The position numbers and the translations under genes were made by a program. Of a DNA stretch of 64,000 bases, positions 55,361 through 64,000 are shown piece by piece. Source of the DNA: Calliopsis andreniformis (taxonomy: Eukaryota > Arthropoda > Insecta > Hymenoptera > Andrenidae); NCBI RefSeq assembly GCF_051401765.1, contig NC_135073.1:310001-374000 (forward strand). The letters run 5' to 3'. How positions within the stretch are numbered: the first letter of the stretch is position 1; the number at the start of each line of letters is the position of its first letter. Below the pieces are notes generated by a model. It saw only the letters and a list, made by a program, of their open reading frames with translations, was not told the DNA's origin and made no database searches.

Positions 55361-56130
55361 TGTAACAACCAGTCGCGACCTCATCTGTGAGGAAGTCCGG
55401 TGTCGCAGGACATTTCCCCTTAATAATTAATAAATAACAAATGATAATCAAAATTCGAACAGTGGCAGTGGAAGAAAAACCCTAACCTCGAATCCTCAAT
55501 CTACACGCGCAAGCGCAATACGACGCTACCCGTACACCGAGGTCAGTCATTGGATCCAAAAGAGAGAGGCAATTTCCCTGTATAAATAGGGCAGCGCCAG
55601 CCCCAGTGGGGAGTCTTCTTCGAAATTAACAAGTGCTAAAAATTAATAAGTGTTAAAATAATAAGTGTTAAAAATCCTAGTCTTCCCCAAAACTCCGAAT
55701 CTCACTAAAGCAGCTTTAACCAGCTCCTTGGATCCTCTGAATTGAAGCAGCTTCGATTAGCTTCTCTATTACCGACCGAGACAGCTTCAACTAACTCTTT
55801 GGTCTTTCCTTGACACATATCATCACTGCCATCTGCTCAAATTAAGATTAATTACTATTCTATCTCTACTAAAATTTAGTGATAAGTATTAATTGTATAG
55901 TGATAAGAATCTACCACGCTGAGGACTAAAGGTAGTACCATTATAAGAATAAAATTAAGAAACTTAGTATTGTAGAACATTTAGCCAATAAATAGTTTCA
56001 TGTTATATTTCAAAAGAGAAATCATAGTCTATGGAACTCATTTCTTAACCGCACGCCACACGAATCCTACCCCCTTGTTCACGGGTAAACCGCTCTATCT
56101 GTGAACGTTTTATGTACGACACACGATCCG
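55361..56130 (+). mobile_element. LTR-like sequence of a Ty3/gypsy element
   Basis: A TGTAACAACC start, a strong TATAAATA box at 55581-55588, a following CAGT-CTTC-type start region and an AATAAA at about 55988 give an LTR layout of about 0.77 kb. A short tandem (AAGTGTTAAAAAT-type, 55628-55672) follows the start region. The 3' end is not certain. A gypsy-type pol fragment follows directly, without a primer-binding site or gag, so the element is rearranged or largely deleted. Confidence 0.5.
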
Positions 56131-56139
56131 TTATAGATG

Positions 56140-56400
56140 TAAAAACTTGTACTCGTCAACAACTATTGAAACAGTATTACTAACTATCGTATGGGCAACA
56201 CGTTTGCGAGTGTTCCTATACGGCACTAACAATAAGTTCACCATAGTAACCGACCATAGCCACTCACTTGACTTTTTAACCTGAAAGACCTAGGTTCTAG
56301 ATTAATAAGATGGAGATTAAAATTAGCGGAATACGACTATACCATAGAATACAAAAGCGGTAAGACGAATAGGAATGCAGACGCACTCATTCTGTTGCAT
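56140..56400 (+). pseudogene. Ty3/gypsy RNase H fragment
   Basis: Frames in this stretch encode the RNase H region that follows reverse transcriptase in Ty3/gypsy Pol: LYGTNNKFTIVTDHS-like at about 56218-56262 and LIRWRLKLAEYDYTIEYKSG-like at about 56303-56362, ending in NADAL. A stop or shift at about 56278 breaks it. Nothing of integrase follows. Confidence 0.75.
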
Positions 56401-56404
56401 ACGG

Positions 56405-57249
56405 AGAAACCGAGATACGTACTGTAAAAGTATTGACAAAGAACGCAAGAGAAAACGTGTTCGACGCCGAAAATGTAAACGTTATACTATAGTGGCTGAG
56501 GAGAAGAGAAAAAGATGTATTAATGCTGCGTTAAAAGCGATTTCTAACAAAAATTTTTAGACATAATTTTTAACATAATGTCAGAAATGATTAGTTATAA
56601 AATCTTTAAAAAAATGTGGTAGTGTCAAGCGTATAAAAAATTCTGTTTGTTTATAAAAATCAACAGAACATTATGTAAGAAACGTTACCAACAAATTTTT
56701 ATCATTTCAGAAAGATAAATTAGCTGTTGAATGTAGATCGCATGTAGAAAACATTATTAAAAGGTGCCTTTGCGCAAGAAATATGTCATTAATGCTCGTA
56801 AAAGTGTTGATACAAACGATAGATTGTGAAGTCTTTGTGGATTTTCCAAACACTAGTTCAACTGACAATGAGTCGCATTTTTTCGAAACTGCACATAGAA
56901 ACGGAAATTTGATTATTAATGATAAAGGACAAATAATAAATGTTCATCCGATACACGAGGATGCTAGAAATTTTAAGAATGTTATAAATCAGTGTTCAAA
57001 GCTTTCGCTAAACACTACATGGATACTCCTTTATTTGCTTGCATATCTTGTGGAAAACTGTGTTATAAATGAGAAATTCTAGAAATTAATCAAATGATAG
57101 CATTGAATTCAGGACAGCAAGGGGAAAGTTTAAAAAGAAAGAAAGCATCGATGTTCGATACATCTGTAACATCCCTAAAACGATGCTACACTGTCTATGG
57201 AAGAGTAGTTTTCCAATAGACGAAAGGCGGGAGTTCGTATAACGTGCGA
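56405..57249 (+). other. Possible Helitron-type N-terminal remnants
   Basis: A very basic stretch (KERKRKRVRRRKCKRY, frame 56375-56560), a segment with spaced cysteines at about 57020-57070 (CISCGKLCYK in one frame) and intervening shifted frames recall the N-terminal region of Helitron proteins. The match is from general appearance only and no helicase or Rep motif is visible. It could be another element. Confidence 0.25.
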
Positions 57250-57600
57250 TTAAGGGCTTAAGGTAGTCACGTGACTTTACGAGATTTCTTGGTCGGTATC
57301 TGCCGTTACAGTTTTCTTTACAGAAATAAAATTATCCACAGACATGTGGCTGCCTAATGAATGCGAGATGGAGCCACACTATGATTCCCCCTCCACTATA
57401 CACACTACTCCACGAGCCGTATGTACGTGAATCGGCCCTTCGGATCACTTCGGATAGCTTCGGAAAGACGAGAGAGAAGGCGAATGTCAAATCTTACTCT
57501 CGCGTTTCTAAAACGCTATTGTGGTTTGGTCCAAGTCGCCCGCAAGCGGCATTGAGCGGCACGAGTCACTCGTAAAATATTTCGAGTGGAAACTCTGGTT
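57250..57600 (+). repeat. Family B repeat with TTAAGGG end, copy at 57.3 kb
   Basis: It starts TTAAGGGCTTAAGGTAGTCACGTGAC and continues through the block around TTATCCACAGACATGTGGC, CCCCCTCCACTATACAC, paired CTTCGGAT words and CGCAAGCGGC. The inverse copy is 62795-63141. No coding content is seen. Confidence 0.85.
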
Positions 57601-57724
57601 TATCTGCAAAACTAAATCAGTTTAATAAAAATTACTTTTCGAGTTTATGTAACTTGAATGTAAAAGATGATATACTTACAAGTTTTACATTTTCTACGTT
57701 CTTAATACCAGCCTTTAAAAAACA

Positions 57725-57843
57725 ATTAAAACAAGTTCATGATGATTTCATATTAATTTACTTACAAACAATAACAGTAAACGAATTTTAGTTATCTTTT
57801 TGTATATGTGGCGAATTATTTCCAATTCGTTTCTCCTTCCGGT
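57725..57843 (-). repeat. Family H repeat, second copy
   Basis: Inverse of about 8650-8770. It joins the palindrome directly at the telomere-like tract. Confidence 0.65.
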
Positions 57844-58612
57844 TTGGTCTGGGTTAGGTCAGGGTTAGCTCTGGGTATATACAAAATAAGAGGAGACGTT
57901 GCTAAAAATACATTAATTTAATATATTTATAATAATCATCAGAATCTCGGTTGCCGCTGCGACCCCGACCGCGGCTTCTCCCATACTTCCATTTACGGAC
58001 TTTCTTTTTAAAATCCCAGAACTGTAATATGAAAAATAGACACGTTATTCACGAAATTTACTTCGTTCTTGAACAAAAAATGAATAGATAAATTACTTAG
58101 CGCTTTAGCATAAGATCGCCTATGATCTACGTACGTTTTGTCGTCATGCCTCCTCTAAAGCTAGCGCCGACGCCAACGCCGACGCCCGACGCCCACACCA
58201 ACGCCGACTCCAGCGTCGGCGTCGGAGTCGGTGCAAGCTTTAGAGGAGGCATGACGACAAAAGATACGTAGATCATAGGCGATCTTATGCTAAAGCGCTC
58301 AGTAATTTATCTATTCATTTTTTGTTCAAGAACGAAGTAAATTTCGTGAATAACATGTGTCTATTTTTCATATTATAATTTTGGGACTTTAAAAAGAAAA
58401 TCCGCAAGTGGAAGTATGGGAGAAGCCGCAGTCGGGGTCGCGGCAGCAACTGCGAACCTGGCCTGGGGGGAAGAGGCGGGAACGGGGGGAAAAATATAAT
58501 TATAAATTATTATAATTAAAAAGTAAACATATTAAATTAATGTATTTTTAGCAATGTCTCCTTTTATTTTGTATATATCCAGATCTAACCCAGACCTAAC
58601 CCAGACTTAAGA
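57844..58612. repeat. 0.77-kb palindrome made of two family A gene ends
   Basis: The left arm (57844 to about 58190) and the right arm (about 58200 to 58612) are inverted copies of the family A segment from exon 1 end to telomere-like tract. The centre lies at about 58195 in a GC-rich run of ACGCCGACGCC type. Each outer edge holds a telomere-like tract (57844-57875 and 58579-58610). The left-arm gene copy keeps the intron acceptor (TTACAG); the right-arm copy has lost it. Confidence 0.88.
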
Positions 58613-59595
58613 ACATATAAATATTATAAACAATTTATATTCTTTATTTTTAGTTTATTATTGCATGTAGAATCACTCTTTCTCGATTGTATCAGCTTGT
58701 ACATAAACTTGTTTTAATTTAATTTTTCATACAAAATACACAGAGAATGTCATCGTTTGATCTTTAAACTCATCCCTCAAAATTTCATAAAAATTTTTGA
58801 AGATCTCACCGAAGAATCTCCTTCCGAGTCGAAACGTGAAAATATCTATAATATCAAAAAGGCTGCTTGAGCCTTGTTGCGCTTGCCGGTGACTTGGACC
58901 TAAGCATTTCAAGGTTCTTTCCGAATCTTTCCGAAGTCGTCCGAAGAAGTCCGAACCGCCGAGCTCACTTTCTGTTCGAACCTTACAATGTCACTCGGAA
59001 TGACTTTTCATGGGACTTCTTGTGGGACATGAACGAAACACGCAGCTCGTATAGTTGCATGTGTAGTGGTGCGTCAAATTCTCGAAACTCGCGTGCCAAC
59101 TCAGGGCAGCACGGACCTCCTGATTAGGCGCTGCCTGGTGTGTTCAAGCGGAACTAAACTTGTGAGTTTTTTACTCTGTTTTATATCCAACCTGGCAAAA
59201 AGCACTGCCAAATCGCGCTGACTCTTTACGTCCTTATATTGGAAGGTTTTGAGCTGAAAAAGGGCTCATTCGATAGAGGAAGGTTCAATCTAGCCCGCGC
59301 TGGTCATGATTTCGCTCAGAACAATCTCTAAATTAGCTAAAAATGCTTAGATTTCATGGCTTTGAATTTGTCGATTTTTGTTTTACTTTGAACACTCATA
59401 TTACTGAACATCAGCAGAATCTGATTAAATAATGACCAGCGCGGGCTAGATTGAACCTTCCTCTATCGAATGAGTCCTTTTCCATCTCAAAATCTTTCAA
59501 TATAAGGACGTAAAGCGTCAGCGCGTAAACCTCTGTTTTTGCCTAATTTTGTCGGTAATGTCACCGCCCTGACATATCTGATCCTAGGCCCTTAA
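58190..59595 (+). mobile_element. Family A repeat, copy 3
   Basis: It runs from the exon 1 end through the intron, RGG-type exon, telomere-like tract (58579-58610), CTTCGGA-type segment and hairpin (about 59215-59530) to CCTAGGCCCTTAA at 59595. The intron acceptor is mutated and the exon 2 frame is changed, so its gene is dead. Confidence 0.88.
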
Positions 59596-60310
59596 GGGGG
59601 TACGATCAGATATGTCAGAGCGGCGACATTACCGACAAAATTAGGCAAAAACAGGGGTTTACAGCCTGACACTTTTCGTCCTTATATGAGATGATTTTAA
59701 ACTGGGAATGGGTTCATTCGAAAGAAAACAGTTCAATGCAGCGCAGTCAACTCGCGATTTAACGAAATTCTACTGATATTTAGTAATACGAGTGTTGTAA
59801 AGTAGAGCAAAAATCTACCATTGACAGGTATGGAAATTTAAGCATTTTTATGTAATTTAGAAAATGTTTTGATCGAAATCGCGAGTTGACTGCGCTGCGT
59901 TGTACTTTTTTCTATCGAATGAACCCTTTCCCAGTTCAAAATGTTCTCATATAAGGACGAAAAGTGTCAGGCCGTAAAACCATACAACAGTATTGCTTTT
60001 GGCTGGGTTATCGATAAAACAGAGCAAAAAATGTGACAAATTTAGTTGAGCATTTGCAAACCAGGCGACGCCTAATTTGAAAGACTGCCGATGTGGAATC
60101 GGAATCTGTGATACCCAAATTAACGATGCGAGTTACTGAAAATTTCCCCCTCCACTACACACACCACCTTAGGAGTCGCGTGTACGTGAGCTCGGCGCTT
60201 CGGGCCACTCCGGCCATATTCGAAAAGTCAAAAGAGAACGCAAGTGTAAAGTGAACCTTACTCTCTCGCTCTTTAAATACTGTCCAAGTTGCCGACAAAC
60301 GACACAAACC
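59592..60310 (-). repeat. Diverged TTAAGGG repeat with hairpin, joined head-to-head to family A
   Basis: It starts at the shared TTAA (59592-59595) with TTAAGGGGGTACGATCAG and has a hairpin (59664-59972) whose arms differ from family A's but use the same layout. Then CCAGGCGACGCC, CCCCCTCCACTACAC (about 60148) and GTGAGCTCGGCGCTTCGG follow. This links the hairpin-bearing family A with the hairpin-free family B as one superfamily. Confidence 0.8.
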
Positions 60311-61514
60311 GCGCGCGATATTTTCATTTGTCCAGACATATTTACGAAAGCCCGAGAAGACAAGAATACGGAGCCCGTCTTTTGCTATCATGCAAGTTCA
60401 AATCTGTGACTTTTTTATTTCATACATAATTTTTAGTAGCTTTTTAACTTTAGAATTCCTCGCTTCATATATTACTTCATTTATAAAATACTGTAGAAAA
60501 TATAATTCATATTTTAGCCACACAGATAGCCATAAAACACAGTTGCATCGTTCTCATTTTTTTACAACCAGTCTTTTATGGAATGAAATAATAATTTGAG
60601 TCATAATAATATAAAATTAAATTTATATAAAGATTGGAATTGTATATTAAAATTACTTGTAGAATAAAAAAAAAGTTGCAGGTTTGAACGGGATCCGAAC
60701 TCGATCAATGGTAAAGACATAGATGACAGGTATAGGATCCGTGCATCTTGACGTTCATCATTTCATTACGGTTACGAGGTGAGATTGTGAGATCCTATAC
60801 ACGTCTGATGTCACAGTTACATTGTGTATAATGAAGAAATAAATGCAGTAGATCACATGTATGTATATTCAAAACAGTCGTGTGCGTTTGGATACACCAC
60901 CAGACATGCATAGGGAATTGAAATATCTCAATACCGTCGATTAGCTGTTGCGATTTCGAGTAACACTCGGTCATGTTCGGCTCGTGTCGTATATCGCATC
61001 GCTCGCTCCTAACCTAGCGCGTTACCACTTATGTATACATACAGAGTGTCCCGCGTAACACACAAAAAAAAAACACACAAAATTAAAAAAGTGTTTACAT
61101 GTCATTTGCATGGTATAAGGGGGAAATAATCGATAATCAAGTTTAGTTTTTTAAATAGAACTATATACTTTTTTTCAAATCATTTCGTAGTGCGTTTCAA
61201 GATAAATTTAACGACATAGAAATTATGTATCTGTTTTCAAATGGTTTTCGAGATATTGGATACGAAAATTTAGTGTTTTTCAGTACAGGAAAATCTGCTC
61301 GAGTAGAGAGCATCGCAGGAAATCTCGCCTACGCGTCAAGTGCCACATGCCATACATTGTTCCTTCAAACCAATACGGGAGGGTCTGCTGCAGGAACAGT
61401 AGGCCCAAATTCTGGAAATGGTTTTCCTGTGAACCTGACTATCATATCTTTGAAAATAATAATTTGAAAGATAATTTCATCTAGCCGATAGATTTTTTCC
61501 TGTATATGTGTAGA
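60311..61514. other. No recognised gene
   Basis: The stretch is AT-rich, with a GTGTCCCGCG-type sequence at about 61046 that recalls the start of family E and an A-run. The frame 61225-61467 is unrecognised. Confidence 0.45.
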
Positions 61515-61516
61515 TA

Positions 61517-62537
61517 CAGTAATGTTGCCGACGAGAGCTGTTTCGTCTACACGGACGAGAGCCGCGGTCTATCCCCACTACCTCGTATGATGTGTGCCTC
61601 CGTGTAACCAATTCTTGGAACCATCGCGTACGAGCTCGATACCCCAGAACAAGGCGGCCATAAAAAACAAAGATAGCATTAAGGATTTAAATAGGAAAAG
61701 TTGAAGTTTCTTATTCGTAGACAGATTTTCACGCACGTAACAGCAGTAAATTCCTTGTGCTCTCCCGATGAAAATGATATTAAACACGAAAGGATTCCGA
61801 TTATTTGTAACATACATAAAACTTGATTTATAGAAAGAAAGGTCACGCTCATTTACGTATACAGTAATGTTACAGACGAGAGCCGTGCTCGGATCTCGTA
61901 ACGGCTCTTGTTCGTGTGAACGAAACGGCCCTCGATCGTATTATGACTGTATTTAGAATCCAACGATCCTAATCCAGACCTAACTCAAAATATACATACA
62001 CACATACATATATATATATATATTAATATTTCTATTTAAAATTGATTTGAGTTTCATTAGTATCTACTTATATATGTAAAATAATATATACTTCTGTATT
62101 ATATATTCTATGTATATATAAAAAGTATGAATAATATCTAGCGAAATAATAAATCGGAAAACGGACAAGTAAGCTCTTTCTACAAATTAAGTTATTAAGT
62201 ATCTTTATTATAAATAATCGGAATCATGTCGTATGTGATATCATTTTCTTCGGAAGAACACAAGGAATCGATTGGTGTTACGTGAAAATCCGTTTGCAAA
62301 TAAGAAACTTCAATTTTTCCTATTCTTAATCCCTAATGCTATACTTGTCTTTAGTAACGTCATTGATTTCGGGCATCGAGCTTGAGCATAGACGGTCGAG
62401 CGAAACCCTTTTTTTTGCTTCTTCGGTCGTGCATCAATTATCTTGGCGACCGAGAGTAAAGGAAGCCAAATCGACTACCAGTCACGGACAAGAGCCGCGA
62501 CCAGACCCAAGTGCGGTTCTCGTCCGTAACATTACTG
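61517..62537. mobile_element. Family F TA-flanked element, copy 2, with a nested mini-copy
   Basis: TA at 61515-61516 and 62538-62539 flanks inverted termini CAGTAATGTTGCCGACGAGA and its partner. The body matches 38693-39812, but the middle is AT-rich and microsatellite-like (about 61990-62110) and a CAGTAATGTTACAGACGAGA end with a facing partner marks a nested or duplicated terminus at 61861-61951. One degenerate telomere-like unit lies at 61974-61986. Confidence 0.82.
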
Positions 62538-62658
62538 TATATGTATACGTATACTTATGTACACGCACACATATGCGTGATCTTCATATTAATATAATAA
62601 CGATATTTGGAAAAAGTGTCTCGAGAAAGACATCGACGTGGGCAAACAATGAATAATA

Positions 62659-62746
62659 TGAATGTAGTGGTATTTAGAATGTGACACTTGTAAAAGTTAT
62701 ACACATACAAATAACATGTGTCGTTTGATAAATACCACTACATTCA
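62659..62746. repeat. 88-bp hairpin with perfect 18-bp arms
   Basis: TGAATGTAGTGGTATTTA (62659-62676) is exactly inverted at 62729-62746. It may be a very small miniature element or a structured site. Confidence 0.8.
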
Positions 62747-62794
62747 CACGATTCAGTGCTATATTGTATCACAGAAAATATCTTAGCAATCGGA

Positions 62795-63141
62795 AACATC
62801 GCGCGTGGCTCGTGCCGCTTGCAGGGATTTGAACAGTTGAATATGGCGTTTCAAGAGTGAGAGAGTAAGACTCATATTCGCACTCTCTCTACTTTCCGCA
62901 AATGTCCGAAGTCGGTCGCGAAGCGCCGAGTTCACGTACACATAGCTCGTATAGTAGTGTGTGCAGTAGAGGGGGAAATTTTCTAAGCTACCTCCCGAAT
63001 TCGAAATCATAGAAAGGCTCCATCTTGCGTTCATCAAGCAGCCACGTGTCTGTGGATAATACTATTTCTGTAACGAAAACTGTAATAGCAGATACCGACC
63101 TGGCAATTTCGAAATGTCACGTGACTACCGTACCCCCTTAA
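62795..63141 (-). repeat. Family B repeat, inverse copy at the right end
   Basis: This is the inverse of 57250-57600, ending TACCCCCTTAA at 63141. Shared blocks include the complement of CCCCCTCCAC, GCCACGTGTCTGTGGATAAT and GTCACGTGAC. The TTAA end is again present. Confidence 0.85.
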
Positions 63142-63410
63142 CTGTTATAGTTAATGGCATCAAATAGTTTGACTTTGATAATTGAAGAAATTATACAAAT
63201 TTTTTAATTGCAATTGTCTCGTTCTTTATTAATTGCTTCTACCGAATCATTATTGTACTTATGTATAATTTCAAGTTTTTTAAAATATTATAGCAAATTA
63301 GCAAAATTTAAGCAATTTACTTTATATAATAACAAATTACACTAAATAAATAAAAAAAATATAACTATCATTTCTTTTTTGGTTATAGATTCGAATGAAA
63401 TAAACCCATA

Positions 63411-64000
63411 ATGAGTGGAAAAAAGCAAAGGAATATTTCACATTTCTTTAGTCATACAAAAGATAATGTAATTAATGATAATAGTAACAGTAGCGATATG
63501 GGTACTTCACTTAACCATGAGCCGATCAATAAATCAGAGGCTCCACAGAATTTCTTAAAATATCAGGCATCGTTGGGAATAACATTCGAACTAAAGGCGG
63601 AGATAAGAAAAAACTCAATCTATCAAGAAAACATGATTCAAACTACTTGAAATTTGAATTTATTCAAGAACCTGATAGTGAGCTGGATCCACGGCCGCTT
63701 TGTGTTGTGTGTTTTGATAGTTTATCCAATGATGCCATGAAACCTTCGAAACTTGGAAGACACTTGCAATCAAAACACCTGGATTTAGCTAAGAAATCAC
63801 TTGAATATTTTCAAAAAATGCGTGAAAATGCGCAAAAGCAAGTAATTGCTTTAACAAAAATGACTGTTAAACATAAGTTCTTATTAAAGGCTTCTTATCT
63901 GATAGCACTTCGGATAGCGAAAAATAAAAAGCCGTATACCATTGGAGAAAAATTAATTAAGCCTTGTATGTTACAAATCTGTGAAGAGGTTTTGGAAAAG
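63411..64000 (+). pseudogene. BED-finger hAT-type transposase gene, 5' part, frameshifted
   Basis: ATG 63411 opens a frame starting MSGKKQRNISHFF. After a shift at the AAAAAA run near 63607-63613 the reading continues in a second frame with a BED-type zinc finger (CVVC at about 63700 and HLQSKH at about 63765-63780), followed by a helical region (QKQVIALTKMTVKHKFLLK). This layout is that of hAT-derived ZBED5/SCAND3-like proteins, in which the BED finger binds DNA. The catalytic RNase H-like part lies beyond the window. A homopolymer indel from sequencing is as likely as true decay. Confidence 0.7.

Overview
The window is AT-rich eukaryotic DNA dominated by mobile elements, many of them nested in one another. 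I found no bacterial-style operon and no clearly intact cellular host gene. Short GT-AG introns, R1-type and I-type LINEs, Tigger, hAT and mariner relics, and an arthropod virus-like element with a protein-primed DNA polymerase all point to an insect. An 11-bp tandem motif (TTAGGTCTGGG), a TTAGG-derived telomere-like unit of the kind reported in Hymenoptera, occurs at six places. A bee, wasp or ant is therefore my inference; no marker gene settles the species.

Layout. 0-2.5 kb: a possible broken exon, then a mobile repeat (family A) carrying a small two-exon gene for an arginine/glycine-rich protein, a telomere-like tract and a long hairpin. 3.6-8.2 kb: a spliced but broken gene joining a Mutator-like transposase region to a YqaJ-type nuclease. 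9-16.4 kb: a GC-rich R1-type LINE with one premature stop in ORF2, followed head-to-tail by a 5'-truncated copy; both poly(A) ends sit on the same 20-bp target sequence. 16.4-17.5 kb: second family A copy. 18.8-24.5 kb: an I-type LINE inserted in a hAT-type miniature element, with target duplications visible for both. 25.3-28.4 kb: a repeat with a spliced gene of unknown function, cut by a solo LTR. 29.4-36.7 kb: a decayed virus-like element (DNA polymerase B, phospholipase A2-like protein, adenain-like protease, capsid-like protein), cut by at least three other repeats. 38.7-39.8 kb: a TA-flanked nonautonomous element. 40.0-47.4 kb: a Tigger element holding a second solo LTR and a 3.9-kb element with 0.6-kb terminal inverted repeats and an unfamiliar zinc-binding gene. 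47.4-57 kb: foldback repeats, a mariner relic and Ty3/gypsy pieces. 57-63 kb: further copies of the TTAA-associated repeats, a 0.77-kb palindrome and a second TA-flanked element. 63.4 kb to the end: the start of a BED-finger hAT-type transposase gene.

The most unusual signal lies in the U3 part of the two solo LTRs: ten stem-internal loop-stem units about 50 bp apart. Both stems change in a compensating way while the internal loop stays constant. Most genes here belong to elements and do not form a common pathway; what links them is insertion history.
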